Origin: Periplaneta americana
Taxonomy: Eukaryota; Arthropoda; Insecta; Blattodea; Blattidae
Reading direction: 5' to 3'
Assembly (NCBI RefSeq): GCF_040183065.1
Contig: NC_091127.1
Span: forward strand, 103,834,834-103,898,833
Length of the DNA: 64,000 bases
Part shown: in pieces, positions 10,536-21,992 of the stretch
How positions within the stretch are numbered: position 1 is the stretch's first letter
How the letters are laid out: each line of letters begins with the position of its first letter
Translations under genes and position numbers: made by a program
The notes under the pieces: model-generated
What the model was told of the DNA's origin: nothing
Seen by the model: the letters and a program-made list of their open reading frames with translations, nothing else
Databases searched by the model: none

Positions 10536-11245
10536 TCCAATATCGCTGTATTTGGAAGTAGACGGTCACCCCTTGCCTTTTGGGATGCTCCACGACTTCT
10601 TCAAATCTCCTATTTGAATTCTAATTCATTCAATGGTGAGCCAGATCTTCTACTTGGCTGCCAAGCATTTTGTATAGCTACATCTAACAACCATGTGAAC
10701 ATGGGCTAAAACAGTTTTTACATACATAAAGCGAATTTTTATAATGAAAACAAAATTTGTCATATCTCTGTCTTTAAAAGTCGCTCTCTGGAGAAATCGA
10801 TTGAATTGTTATAACGTACTGTTTTATCCACTTACGTTTCCCTGATGGCACCATTTCCACACATTGCAATATTGACTGTATCATTTTCTTTCTATCACAG
10901 ATGACTCTTCAACTTCCTCTTCTTCTATAAAAGGAATATCATCTGTGCACCTATTCAGTCGCTATTAACAATAATAACCCTAGCTTCAGTAGCTACTCGG
11001 TTTCCTTCCTCTTAGGTTGTCAAACATGCCACCCTCTACATGTGCAGAGTTCTCGTCAGATACAAAGTTGGGCTTTGGTGGCTGTATGTAGAATGCTCTA
11101 ATTTTTCGTTTTCTAATTCCAAAAGTATCTCATGCACTTTCACGCACTGTTTGTAACATACATTTTGTTACTTGTACTTTCTTGCAACTCCTCCATCTTA
11201 CTGTTAATAGCAAGAGAGTACAAAGAATGAGTGACAACATATTAG
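10536..11245. other. Unassigned stretch
   Basis: No recognised coding sequence or repeat. Confidence 0.5.
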
Positions 11246-11634
11246 CCTAGCGTTACCATATGCTAACGTAAGAAAGAATGTATTATATCCACAACAATGT
11301 TACGGATTGTAAACTTGTGCTTGATGTACATGAATACTCAATCATTAATAAGTAAAATACCACAACAAACATTACAATCAAATTAATCAAAGTAACAAAT
11401 AAATTACCTTACTTCTTGTTGCTCTCCAAAATTGCTGCTGAGAAAGCAACATCTAAATCGCGCAGCTGCTTTTGCCCAACTGGTATAATAAATTTGTAAT
11501 TTCATAATGTAATAAGAAAGAACCAATCATGTAGCTTGGATTCACAAAGAAAAATTCCAGTTTTATTAATTAAGGATGTGTATGAAGCAAGTTATATTCC
11601 TTTCTGCACTGCGTTACCATATGGTAACGCTAGG
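11246..11634. mobile_element. 389 bp MITE with CCTAGCGTTACCATATG ends
   Basis: The left end CCTAGCGTTACCATATGC and the complement of the right end form terminal inverted repeats of about 23 bp (22 matching). The inner edge holds a further palindrome, CGTTACCATATGGTAACG. TTA lies one base outside the left end and directly outside the right, which hints at a PIF/Harbinger-type target, but the duplication is not clean. No coding capacity. Confidence 0.7.
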
Positions 11635-11864
11635 TTAAAATGGGTTAAAATTTACATTATTTTACAGCTCTTCTGCTCTCAGTAATAGTCTAATGACATT
11701 CTGGAATCAGAAGAATAATAGGCACTATCGTATAAAGATAAAAAAATGAACACAAACCCTGCCATATAAACACTGTATACAAAACATATGTTTTGCTCAA
11801 CATCAGCTGATCGAAAGCCCCGTAATATTGGTTCCACTTCCGTCTGGTATCGGCATATGGCATG

Positions 11865-12136
11865 ATTTTTTTTTTAATTTTTTACTTGGTTATTTAACAA
11901 AGCTGTATCAACTATGAAGTTATTTAGCATTGATGGGAATGGTGATAACGAGGTGATATTTGGCGAGAAGAGGCCGAGAATTTTCCATAGATTAGCTGAC
12001 ATTTCCCTTACATTTGGGGAAAACTTCGGAAAAAACCCAACCAGGTAATTATCCCAAGCAAGACTCGAACCCCCACCTAAGCACAACTCCGGATCGGTAA
12101 GCAAGCACCTTAGCCGATTGAGTTACGCCAGTGGCC
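11865..12136 (-). mobile_element. tRNA-headed SINE, family 1
   Basis: About 272 bp, minus strand. Box A-like sequence CGTAACTCAATCGG and box B GGTTCGAGTCTTG lie in the head. The body has the GGTTGGGTTTTTTCC segment, and the end has TTGATACAGC then TTAAATAACCAAGT. A perfect 11 bp target duplication CATATGGCATG flanks it (11854-11864 and 12137-12147), so the ends are well defined. It lies about 260 bp upstream of the PPC-domain exon, in what should be its intron. Confidence 0.92.
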
Positions 12137-12397
12137 CATATGGCATGGTCTCTCTAGGTATATTCATGCTCGAAGTTTAACAGAAACTTTCGGAGTGTTA
12201 ATAAAATAAATGAGGACTTCTTCTATGAATAGGCACTCCTTACTTCTTGTATAAATTCTTTCATTTTTCAAATTTTGTCACTCATACGTACAGCAAATGA
12301 AGTGCTACCATTATTCTAATTGCATTGTATAGCTCACTGAAAAACAGTTCTTAAATTATATTAATGAATTTTAACAATAATTGTTATTTCCTTACAG

Positions 12398-12649
12398 GTA
12401 GAAACAATTAACAAGTATTTTGAAATTTCTTCATTGACTGGAACAGTTTGCAAGGATGGTGCTCATCTCCACATTACACTTGGTGATAGCAACGGGAATA
12501 CAATGTCTGGATATGTTGTGGGTGATCTCATTGTCCACACAACAGCCGAGGTAGTGTTAGGAGAAATATGTGATATGCATTTCAGGAGAAAATTTGATGA
12601 AGCTACAGGATGGCCAGAATTGGTGATCTCTAAAGAAGAAAAATATTAA
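12398..12649 (+). CDS. PPC/DUF296-domain protein, terminal exon (partial gene)
   Basis: Terminal coding exon of a host gene. A polypyrimidine-rich acceptor TTATTTCCTTACAG precedes it, and translation from the first exon base is in frame (phase 0 entry), giving 83 residues and a TAA stop. The residues include SSLTGTVCKDGAHLHITLGD and VGDLIVHTTAEVVLGEI, ending TGWPELVIS. These match the second half of the PPC domain (DUF296): the LTGT strand, the G-x-HLH-x-L-x-D metal-site-like loop and the HTTAEVVLG helix, as found in animal 'bifunctional protein GlmU-like' proteins of unknown function. It is clean, without stops, unlike nearly everything around it. Earlier exons were not found in the window. 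A poly(A) signal follows at 12719. Family call confident; biochemical role unknown. Confidence 0.85.
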   Translation, partial: VETINKYFEISSLTGTVCKDGAHLHITLGDSNGNTMSGYVVGDLIVHTTAEVVLGEICDMHFRRKFDEATGWPELVISKEEKY

Positions 12650-12718
12650 ATAAGTCACTGTTAACAGAAATACTATCACACTGAAAACACATAATATAGT
12701 ACATGTCAGTCAACATAA

Positions 12719-12724
12719 AATAAA
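12719..12724 (+). terminator. Candidate poly(A) signal AATAAA for the PPC gene
   Basis: AATAAA 70 bases after the stop codon, the first canonical signal downstream of the exon. Position is plausible for the mRNA 3' end; usage is inferred. Confidence 0.5.
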
Positions 12725-13247
12725 CAAATATAAAGTCACCTACATTGATATATTAATTGTAAACAACCCGTCTACAAGTAATGGTGATCCTTTACATTCC
12801 TCTTAAAGTCATTATATTTGCTACCCCCCGAACAATTCATTTTTTTCACCCATGTACGATCATTTCTTTTGTTTGGTTTTTTTTCCCCCGTTATCCCAAG
12901 TGTCAGAAATCATCACCTTAATCAGCAAACTTGCGAATTTCAGAAAAGTGCGTGAACATGTTTCACTTTATTTGAAATATTCAGACAGCAGCTTGCTCTT
13001 GAAAATGACACTGGCGAGGCAAAATAAAGAAATCTGTGTAAATCTTTACTGGCACAAAAGTACAACTGGCATGTTAACTGACGCGAATAAATCCCTGCAT
13101 GTGTAAACCCACCTTTATTGCAAAGAGCACTAGCTCTTCTGTCTTATTTTCTCTCTGCCTTTTCCTCCCACCTCGTAGCTTACTCATTTCTTCTTTCTTC
13201 ACAGTCCTTCCTTCCCCATTTTCAAGTTTCTCTTTGTTTCTTCTCTG
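12725..13247. other. Flank of the PPC gene, nothing recognised
   Basis: Pyrimidine-rich sequence around 13130-13240. An open frame of 84 codons at 12852-13106 shows no family resemblance and is probably chance. Confidence 0.5.
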
Positions 13248-14060
13248 TTACTTACTTACAAATGGCTTTTAAGGAACCCGCAGGTTCATTGTCACCCTCA
13301 CATAAGCCCGCCATCAGTTCCTGTGCTGCGCAAGATTAATCCAGTCTCTATCATCATATCCCACTTCCTTCAAATCCATTTTAATATTATCTTCCCATCT
13401 ATGTCTCGGCTTTCCCAAAGGTCCTTTTCCCTCCGGTCTCCCAACTAACACTCTGTATGCATTGCCGGATTTGCCCATACGTACTACATGCCCTGCCCGT
13501 CTCAAATGTCTGGATTTAATGTTCCTAATTATGTCAGGTGAAGAATACAATGCGTGCAGTTCTGCGTTGTGTAAATTTCTCCATTCTTCTGTAACTTCAT
13601 CCCTCTTAGCCCCAAATATTTTCCTAAGAACCTTATTCTCAAACACCCTTAATCTCTGTTCCTCTCTCAAAGTGAGAGTCCAAGTTTCACAACCATACAG
13701 AACAAATGGTAATATACTGTAACTGTTTTATAAATTCCAACTTTCAGATTTTTTGACAGCAGACTAGATGACAAAAGCTTCTGAACCGAATAATAACAGG
13801 CATTTCCATATTTATTCTGCATTTAATTTCCTCCAAAGTATCATTTATGTTTGTTACTGTTGCTCCAAGATATTTGAATTTTTCCACCTCTTCGAAGGAT
13901 AAATCTCCAAATTTTTATATTTCCATTTCGTACAATATTCTGATCACAAGACATACTCATATACTTTGTCTTTTCGGGATTTACTTTCAAACCTATCGCT
14001 CTACTTGCTTCAAGTAAAATATTCGTGTTTTCCCTAATCATTTGTTTCTTCTCTATTACG
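13248..14060 (-). mobile_element. RTE-like LINE, 3' part, copy 1
   Basis: Minus-strand 3' portion of a non-LTR retrotransposon abundant in this window. Upstream it encodes LLEASRAIGLKVNPEKTKYM, the thumb-side part of the reverse transcriptase. A frame change follows, then one long frame with REEQRLRVFENKVLRKIFGA, HALYSSPDIIRNIKSR, HLRRAGHVVRMGKS and RHRWEDNIKMDLKEVGYDD, the usual LINE C-terminus. A stop near 13314 ends it a little before the normal family end (AAMN-E/LxVP). The 3' tail is CCATTTGTAAGTAAG, seen here in reverse as CTTACTTACAAATGG. Further copies: 23865-24023 and 51541-53570. I place it near RTE from memory; the clade is not tested. Confidence 0.85.
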
Positions 14061-14530
14061 TCCTGTAATTACGACATGTTATTAATGTATAACTTCGTGT
14101 GGTTTCGATCCAGCGACTTTACTGTTATGAAAATGTTGCAGAATGTTGTCTTAACAATATCGGACACCAAGGCATCTGACGGAACAAATTTTAAATATGC
14201 TAATTGTATTAACACTTCATGAGGAATGCTATGTGGTAGGCATAGGCCTACCATCTGAACATGCAATTCAGTCCATGGCAGTTTTTTCGTGTACAGTGCA
14301 GTAAACGGTTGTTGTGATGTATGTGGAATGTTACCAGCTTTACCAGTTACAAAAGCAGGATATTCAAACTTGAAAAAAAAAAAAAAAAACAGTAGATTGC
14401 AGTAGAAATTTCAAGTTACAGATTTTAAATTTCCATAATAAAACACAGCTGATAATCACAGACATTCCCAAGCAATTCAGTATCATATAGGTCAGTTTTA
14501 GCCTTTTTCAGTAGCAAACGTGTTACATTA

Positions 14531-14826
14531 ATAAGAAACGTAAAAAATTATATATTACAGTTATATGAACACTAATAAATATAATATAATTATTAAAAAA
14601 TTAGTAAAAGTCAGACATGTTTCGGAGATGCTTCTCCATCCTCAGTGACTTTACCACGACGGCTGGTTCAGGTGATCAAACCGCGTTTTGCTTGGCTTAA
14701 AGGTAAAGTCACTGAGGATGGAGAAGCATCTCCGAAACATGTCTGACTTTTACTAATTTTTTAATAATTATATTATATTTATTAGTGTTCATATAACTGT
14801 AATATATAATTTTTTACGTTTCTTAT
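14531..14826. repeat. Inverted repeat with identical 125 bp arms
   Basis: Arms 14531-14655 and 14702-14826 are exact reverse complements of each other by direct reading, around a 46 bp spacer. Each arm contains the hammerhead-like motif CTGAGGA-T-stem-GAAAC (plus strand at 14712-14737). The identity implies either a very recent event or continuous correction between arms. No coding sequence. It could be a pair of head-to-head Penelope-like ends or a foldback element. Confidence 0.95.
14712..14737 (+). other. Hammerhead-like CTGAGGA...GAAA motif
   Basis: CTGAGGA, one T, stem GGAGA/TCTCC with an AGCA loop, then GAAAC. It fits the hammerhead consensus CUGANGA...GAAA apart from the extra T. A mirror copy lies in the other arm of the inverted repeat. 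Confidence 0.45.
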
Positions 14827-15700
14827 CAAATCTATGAACACTGTATAATTGGCCCAACATGTGTGGTTTATCTTTGAATATGGAAAAAGCTAGTGAAGAA
14901 AAATTGGTCAACTTTTACTATGACGTGCGTCTTAAAATATAACTTTTTAGTCTCCTTAAGTGTGAATGTGTGAAGCAGCCACTCCTTCCCTGTCCAGCAT
15001 TGCTCATGATTAGAGACGAGAATTTTATGCACTATAAAATTCCAAAATATGCATGCATTCATGCACTATCAAACTATGAAACATGCTCGATCAAGCGAAA
15101 AATACATTAAAATATGCAATTTCATTTTTGTTGCAAATTTCTTATTTCAGTTCACTTTTTTTGCTCAGTTAACAACTAATAATTTTTTTAATTAAATACT
15201 ATTATAGTCACTTTAGTGACTATAATAGTATTTAATTCATTAATATGTCACATCAACGGACGTATATACGTCACCCAAACATCGTAAGATGAAGAATAAT
15301 TTTTTGTTTTATAATTTTAATTTGTACTCACTAGCCTGCTAGCTAAAATAAATAAATATAACAAAAAAATTAAATAACATTTCTAAATTCGTTTCTATTA
15401 GGTTACTGCACTTGTCAGTCATGTTTTTGTAGGCAGAGAATGACCCCTCTACACCGCAAGAAGTTATGAGTGCAAACTTGAATGAACCTTTTTCTGTAAT
15501 TTAGTTTTTTTTTTCTTTTCCTTCTTCAATCCTAATTCCTGAAACTAAAATGAAGGTTATAAAAATCGAGAAACTGAGGTGTCCACTCAAAACCATTAAA
15601 ACATGCAGTTAAACTGAATACAATGTATATTATATGCATGATTAAGCTAAAAAATGCTTAAATATACATTATATATTATGCATGTTTTTATTTAAGTATT
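14827..15700. other. Unassigned AT-rich stretch with ATGCAT-like words
   Basis: Contains the 48 bp palindrome and repeated GCATG/TATGCA words; no gene recognised. Confidence 0.45.
15190..15237. repeat. Perfect 48 bp palindrome
   Basis: Arms of 23 bases (15190-15212 and 15215-15237) around a two-base TT loop. Perfect match by reading. It sits in an AT-rich, otherwise unassigned stretch (14827-15700) rich in ATGCAT-like words. Confidence 0.95.
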
Positions 15701-16066
15701 TATTTAAGATAATTGACATATTGTTCTACTTAGCAAAGCAGGGTTTAGGTATAAGAGGACATAATTAGGGTGAAGAATCGTGCAATAAAGAAAACTTTCT
15801 GGAATTATGTAGTTATTATAATCTGACCAGTCTACGAATTTGATGCTTAAGGCGGGAAGTGATAAAAGAGTGGCAAAAGACATAGAAACAATTAAGTGAG
15901 TGTTCAAGGAGTAAGAGTAACTATCGAAATAATTGGAGGGAAAATGTATGAACGAATAAGTGAATTAGTGTCCAGAGAAACAATAGATGATAAAGGAGGT
16001 GACTAGAGGAAATTGGAAGTATTTGTTAATTGGAATTGGTAGTGAAATGTTACTAATATTGGAAGT

Positions 16067-16808
16067 CAGTGGCATAGTCAGCGGGTGGGTCCAGGCCCAC
16101 CCAAAAAATATGCGAATTTTTGCGTTTTTTATGGAAAATACTCAACATTAAAACTAAACCATGGATCCAGAGCAATAGTTACAGTCGATAGCATTAAGGT
16201 AAGAAGTCAAAAATGCGTTCATTTCTTCAAGAGCCAATTTAACTGTGTTGGATGGGGCCTAAAAAATTGTCTGGCAGTAATAAAAAAAGGAAGCCGTGGA
16301 GGCTATTGAATTGTTACATCAGCTAGAAAAATTTGACATCTTTTTTTATGTGGTATGTTTAGACGATATTCTTGCACTTGCAAATTCATTATCGGAGGCA
16401 CCTCAGTCTCCAAAAATGGATATTAGTAAATGTTCGTCCTTCATTAAGACAATATACAAAACTTTTCAAAGCTCTGAAACGAAGAAAAATTCGACAATCA
16501 TGTCAAGCACAAGGCTTTATAATGTAGCAATTCTAACCATTGAGAGGGTTAAAAGTTGGGATTTGTTGAAGAACCTATCATCAGCGATCGACAGATTCGT
16601 TGCTAGGAAATCTCGACAGCTCCAGTTCACCTTATGAAGCGTTTGTATAGATATGACTTGCATGATTGTTTATCATAATTTTGCATATTATTAAGTAAGA
16701 CTTCCGAGAATGAGTTTCAAGAGAGTTGACGGCAGCGGCATTGTCAGTAGATGGGTCAGGTACTTTCTAAACCCTGCATATCTAAATAATTAGTCTGATA
16801 CGCCACTG
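16067..16808 (+). mobile_element. Short hAT element with CAGTGGCATAGTCAGC start
   Basis: A 742 bp element, starting CAGTGGCATAGTCAGCGGG and ending GATACGCCACTG, so both ends have the CAGTGGC(A/G)TA hAT terminus. Flanks TTGGAAGT (16059-16066) and TTGGAACT (16809-16816) match at 7 of 8 positions, consistent with an old 8 bp duplication. The interior keeps a 114-codon frame (16296-16637) with LLHQLEKFDIFF and DDILALANSLSEA, which resembles the middle helical region of ZMYM1-like hAT transposases. N-terminal zinc finger, catalytic residues and hATC are not seen, so it is non-autonomous. Confidence 0.8.
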
Positions 16809-17382
16809 TTGGAACTGTCGACTAAGTTAGCATACAATCAGAGAAATTGAAATGATAGGAAGAGAGAAAGTATTTCAATGTAAGTTTACAAATGAAGGTT
16901 GAGTTGATTTACAAAAATAGTGCCAAACGGAAAATTTATCAGGGTGAAAGTGAACAAATAAACATGTGATTCAGTGACTAATGGAGGAATAGGGGATAAG
17001 AGTGATGTGATGACAGAAGTGAGAAGAGGTAGAAGTGATTATAAATTAGAGATGAAAGTGAATGATTATAATTAAGCAGTGTTAGTAAAAGTTAGTTTAA
17101 AATTAGGGAAATTTTAGACCATAGGAAGTATTTCAATATAAGTAAATAATAAAAGTGGTGAGGTGTTCATTAGATAGAAGGGGAAATTTTAAGGTGGGAG
17201 GTTAGAGAGGAAATTGAGGGTATGTATTATAGCAATAGGGGTAGCAAAGGTAAAATAAGATGACTGCACATGTCGATGAAAGTTTGTATGTGTTATTGTA
17301 ATTAGAAGGTGATGGAGAGCACGAATACAGAGATGTGGTGGCGACCCATTACTAAATAAGAACTGTAGAAATAAATATATCA

Positions 17383-17417
17383 TATCACACCATACCATAC
17401 CATACCATACCATATCA
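17383..17417. repeat. (CCATA)n microsatellite
   Basis: Several CCATA units, preceded by GAAATAAATATATCATATCA. It could be the 3' tail of a decayed LINE that occupies 15700-17417, but no reverse transcriptase text supports this. Confidence 0.7.
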
Positions 17418-17449
17418 GTGGTACTGTACAGAACTAAATAATTGTTCGA

Positions 17450-18840
17450 GATGTGTTGTAATGAAACAGTGACAAAAATTGTTGAAGAAATTAATGATGC
17501 TGGGTTTTATGCATTTCTTGTGGATGAAGCTAAATCTTATGTGCCAAAAGATGTGTGTATGCATTAGATACCTTTAGGTAGCAGCTGTGTAGGAAAGATT
17601 ATTATTAGGATTTGCAGACGTTTCAACTACATGTAGTGCACATTCCATATTGTCTTGTGTTAAGAATTTGGGGACCACAGCATTAATGACTGGACAATCT
17701 TATGATGGCGCAGCTGTCATGGCGAGTATTAATAATGGATTGCAAGCTTTAGTTCGTGAAAACCACAAGTATGCAACTTACATACACTGCATGGCTCACA
17801 AATTAAATCTGTTATAGTTTCTACTTGCAATGAAAATGATATTGCTTGTTATGGATTTAATATAATGCAGTCATTATATGAGTTTTTCTCTCATCCAATT
17901 TGCGCAGTTTGTGAATATTCAGAAAAAGCTTAAAATAAACATGAAATCAACAAACAACACTCGCTGGGCTTGTAGACCTACAGCTTTGATTTCCGTTAAA
18001 GCAATATTGTTTAGTCAACTGTCCGAAGACAGGTCTGAACCTCACAAGTGATACCAACAAGGCACCACTTATGAGGCAACTAGGCCAGGAGATAATGGAG
18101 TACAGTGGCCAGTAAGGGTGCTAAAGAATACTATTGCAGGATATGTTGCTTAAGACTTAAGACACCCAAGATGTTCATTGCTAAAGGACTGCTACAAAAT
18201 ATTCAGTCCTTACTGATAATATTAGAACATCATTTTTCAAATATAAATGTTGTAAGTAAATCACTGCAGCATCCCAATTCATGTATTGCTTCCTGCAATC
18301 AGGTAGTTCAAGGGGCTATTACAAATTTGGAGTCAAGTAGGAATGAAAAGATGTGGTTGAAGATATGAGAAGAAGTACTAGAGTTTTTTTAACAATAATA
18401 ATTTACAACATTTTCCTGAAGATGATTCGGAAGAGAATGACACATTTTCAGAGGAAAAGAGATGTAAATACAGACTAAAACGACCTCGCATAATTTAAAA
18501 AAAAATGGATGACTATGTTGTTAGTGAATCTATGGGGCAAAGATACGGAAACGAATCAGAAAGGGCAGACAATGCAGCAACACAGAGTATGAAATATCTT
18601 ACGTGTTTGTAGTATCCTGTACTTGACATGCTATTAACAGAAATGAAAAGAAGATTTTCAGATGAAGGTATGATATTAGCAATGTCATGTGAAGAATTTT
18701 TTAGATTAAACAAAGAAAGTGCAAAATAATTTATTGATCATTATTCAGTGCCACAAATAAATAAGAGAATGTTAGAAGTTGAAATAGATATGGAGGCGGC
18801 AGTATGGGCTGATTACTTTCTTCAGGAAGATAAGCTTCAT
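17450..18840 (+). pseudogene. hAT transposase remnant (ZMYM1-like)
   Basis: Plus-strand decayed hAT transposase. Seen in order: IVEEINDAGFYAFLVDEA (first catalytic Asp region), ALMTGQSYDGAAVMASINNG (the YDGAAVM motif around the second catalytic Asp), YIHCMAHKLNLL (the H-x-L-N-L helix), then NNTRWACRP. After the repeat insertion it continues with YPVLDMLLTEMKRRFSDEG and VEIDMEAAVWADYFLQ, from the region before the hATC domain. Frame changes and stops are frequent. A copy of repeat family A sits inside (18010-18108), so the transposase is older. Terminal repeats not identified. Confidence 0.8.
18010..18108 (+). repeat. Interspersed repeat family A, copy 2
   Basis: TTAGTCAACTGTCCGAAGAC start, then CTGAACCTCACAAGTGATAC and GAGGCAACTAGGCCAGGAG. 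This is the clearest 5' part of the family. Inserted in a hAT transposase remnant. Confidence 0.75.
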
Positions 18841-20099
18841 ATAAAAATGTTTCTGATAGCACTGTTACGTAGTTTTATTGATGTATGCATGTGTTTATGT
18901 ACAAGAAGAAAAAGAAGGTGATTGTTTTAAATTATGTCCTATTATAAAATGTAGTAGACCTACAGTTAGAAAGATGACCCCTCTTTATTAAATGATCATA
19001 TTTCAATATACTATACCACAGTGAGGCTATAATGGAGGAGGTAAATGATGTCCCACATAACCTCGTTATATCGGGATTCTATGGTTTTGGGTTCTCTCTC
19101 CACCTATGTAACCATTATACAGCATTGCTGTTGAAATTCTTTTTGACGAAAATACAACATTCCATCCATTGTTGCTTTTCCTGGTAGTGTTTATCCATGG
19201 AAATCATGTATAATATTGCTTGCATTATAAGCATGTGAGTAAATAGTGAAATAACGAAACTTTACATTGATTTAGGCATTTTAAGCAGAATATTAACAAA
19301 TCAGGCTCTAACAATCATTTTAGGGCACTATCAAGCTCTATAAGTAGCTTTCAATTTTCATACAACGTACATATTAATCATTATTTTTTCCTTTCTCCTA
19401 AAGAAACAAAATGCATTTGCCTTAAAATCGGATGTATGATAATAAGGTACCGGTAGTAGGTCTACATGACATCTATATGCTAATGTTTCATAGACTTCAT
19501 AGTACACAAATTATAATTGTAATGTTTATTTATACTCAACATTTCTGAAGACTGTGTTTTTCTCATTTGCACCACTTGGTGCAAAATCCTATCAGAAAAC
19601 TGGAAACCATGTTAATTTAGGTTTGTTGATGTCATCTGTTGCAGTACCAGATTTGAGGCTTTTGCTATTTTCCTTATTTCTGTATGAATTATATTTTTAA
19701 TTTCACTTCGGTAATTTCAAATCCATTAATTTTCATTATCCTTACCATGTTCTCTTAAGCTTCTATTCTGGCATCTTTTTCTTTTTATAAAGATTAAAGT
19801 GCACATCCCACAGACAAGGGTGTTTTTCATGTAAGACAACAAACTTGATGATTATCTCAGAGCTCTACTTACTCATTCTTAATTATTATAAATCATATTT
19901 ACAAAACTTGATTCAAAGGCATCAACGGACTACTATGGTCTGTCCCAGGAATCTGTGGAGTAACTTTGCGCATGTGGGGATGGAGTCTATCTGTGCCGGA
20001 GTGTATTGCGGGCAGCATCAGCTCCAATCCGCTAAAGGGTAAGATGCTCGTGGTAGAAGGTAGAGTTCAGATAGAAATTATCCCCTCCTAAATTACATG
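18841..20099. other. Unassigned stretch, 1.26 kb
   Basis: AT-rich, no family recognised. A 65-codon frame near 19845-20042 has no resemblance to known domains. Confidence 0.5.
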
Positions 20100-20604
20100 T
20101 CTTGCCATTACTCTATATTTATATTTATGAAACTATCTCAAAAACAGTTTCATTCATGCTGCTCTTCTTATGTATAATGGCCTACCAAATTATCGTAAAG
20201 AAATATCTGCACATCAAAAATTTAAGAAAGCTCTTTACAAAATTTTAATCAAAAACTGCTTTTACAGTATGAACGAATTTATTGAAAATCGCCATAACTG
20301 AATAGAAAACAAACACCTTACTTAAAAAATTTTACTTCCTCTTTTCTAGATTCTGACTTCGAGAAGGATGTCTTCTCATGAAGGACATGTTGATCGAATT
20401 GACTCCAGACTGCTAAATGAAATGTGATTTGTCTTGTGAAGTGTTATGTCTGTTCTTGTGGTTGTTATTTGTTAATGTTGAAATGTTTTATGTTTTATGT
20501 TGTATTTTAATTATGTTGTAGCTTAGTAATTATGTGTTACTTTTGATATGTCCCATATCACGTACGTGATCAGTTGGATGCAATAAATGAATATGAATAT
20601 GAAT
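20100..20604 (+). mobile_element. Jockey-type LINE 3' end (5'-truncated)
   Basis: Encodes YNGLPNYRKEISAHQKFKK and ALYKILIKNCFYSMNEFIE, the typical last residues of Jockey/BS-like reverse transcriptases (NxLP..IK..... FK..LK..L....FYS..EF). The 3' UTR ends with GATGCAATAAATG and a GAATAT repeat. Only the final ~60 codons survive. Related in type to the LINE at 37077-37653, but with a different tail repeat. Confidence 0.8.
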
Positions 20605-21143
20605 AATACTGGCATGCCGATGAGAAACTACATGTTTACACGTGCAACAGAAATGTCCACTAGCACACTGAAAAGTTAGAATGCCACTAACTTTTCCAAA
20701 CATTGCATGCAGTGCCGAAACTTGCACGTCATGAAGGTTTACATGTGAAAGTATTTTTTTTTTACTTGCGCGCCAATAGATCCATGCATTTGTAAACCAA
20801 CCATAATCATCCACGATGTCGCCATTTAAGACCTCCCAATCTCCCCCACCACGCTTGTTTCTCCTTACCCAAATATCCCCCTCTGTAACCCATACACTCT
20901 AATGCTACTTGGGGTGGGGGAATAAAAGGCAGCATTGGTGTAGATTTTCTGGAGAATTATTTGGAATTAACTGTGTTTCATCTGAATTGGTTTGTTGGAG
21001 AGTCGTTAATGGTATGTATTACTAGTATGGATCTACAATAAGAGAAAAAAATTCGTGCAAGAAAGTTAAACGCGAACTCCATATTCATGTAAGAGCCTGA
21101 TCTGTTACTATGCAAGTGACGTCAGAATAATGTAATCCACTGC

Positions 21144-21158
21144 CGTTGCTAAGCAACG
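21144..21158. promoter_or_regulatory. X-box-like palindrome (RFX-type)
   Basis: CGTTGCTAAGCAACG is an exact inverted repeat fitting the RFX X-box half-sites (GTTGC...GCAAC). A perfect CRE palindrome TGACGTCA lies 20 bases upstream. Sequence match only. Confidence 0.35.
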
Positions 21159-21977
21159 TCAGAGATTGAAATGTTCGTAGTCTTTTATTCATTTGACACT
21201 CGAACATTCCGGAGCTTCAATTTTCTGATTCACAATTTATATACTGCAATATACGATATTTGATATGTACTGCCGTAATTATGAGCTTTTGCGTAAGGAG
21301 TCTGTGTGAAATAAATACAAATAAAATACGCGATTCACATTAAAAAAATCGTTCTCGTCAATGTTTATGACTCGTATTTTCTAAGAAGTATTAATATTAC
21401 ATGAAATACTGGATAAATAAGGTAATTTATGTTAATTGGCTATTGCTTTTAAATCAAGCATATCATTCATATCGTATATTGAAATATTTTGCTGATGCCA
21501 GTACAATGCTAGTATGCTACGATCTGAAGCAGGGAGGTGTGACATCTGTAGAGTTACAGTTACACTAAAGCGAAAATTACTCTCGATATAATATAAGGTA
21601 TATTTACTTTCAAGTCATAGAAAACTGAATTTAAATATAAATATCTTAATGCAATCAAATGAAGTTATAGAATGTTACATGCAATTGAAAGCAATGTAAT
21701 ACCGCAAATTGTTTGAAAGTTTTTATGTTGTAGGTATATTACTTTCAGTGCGGGATGTTTTACTGTCACTGCGGGAAATTTTTATTAAATTACATTGCAT
21801 CTGATTCACTTTTTGGTCGATGTATGATTAGTGTCCTTGTAAATGTAGTTGTATTTGTTAAATTAAGTGATAATATTATTTGAATTTCACGATTTGTGTT
21901 TCTTCCACATCTATAGAAGTAAGTAAATATTGATTTATTTAATTAAATGTAGTGTTAAATACCAAGAAGGCGTCCCT

Positions 21978-21992
21978 GTTGCTAAGGTAACC
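21978..21992. promoter_or_regulatory. Second X-box-like site
   Basis: GTTGCTAAGGTAACC, a near-palindromic RFX-type site about 830 bp from the first. No neighbouring promoter or exon was identified. Confidence 0.3.

Noticed and set aside
12852-13106. Second exon or downstream gene next to the PPC exon
   Set aside because: It begins in a pyrimidine run after the poly(A) signal, and the protein shows no family resemblance.
15700-17417. A LINE occupying this interval, ending in (CCATA)n
   Set aside because: The tail is suggestive, but no reverse transcriptase text was found on either strand, so only the microsatellite is annotated.
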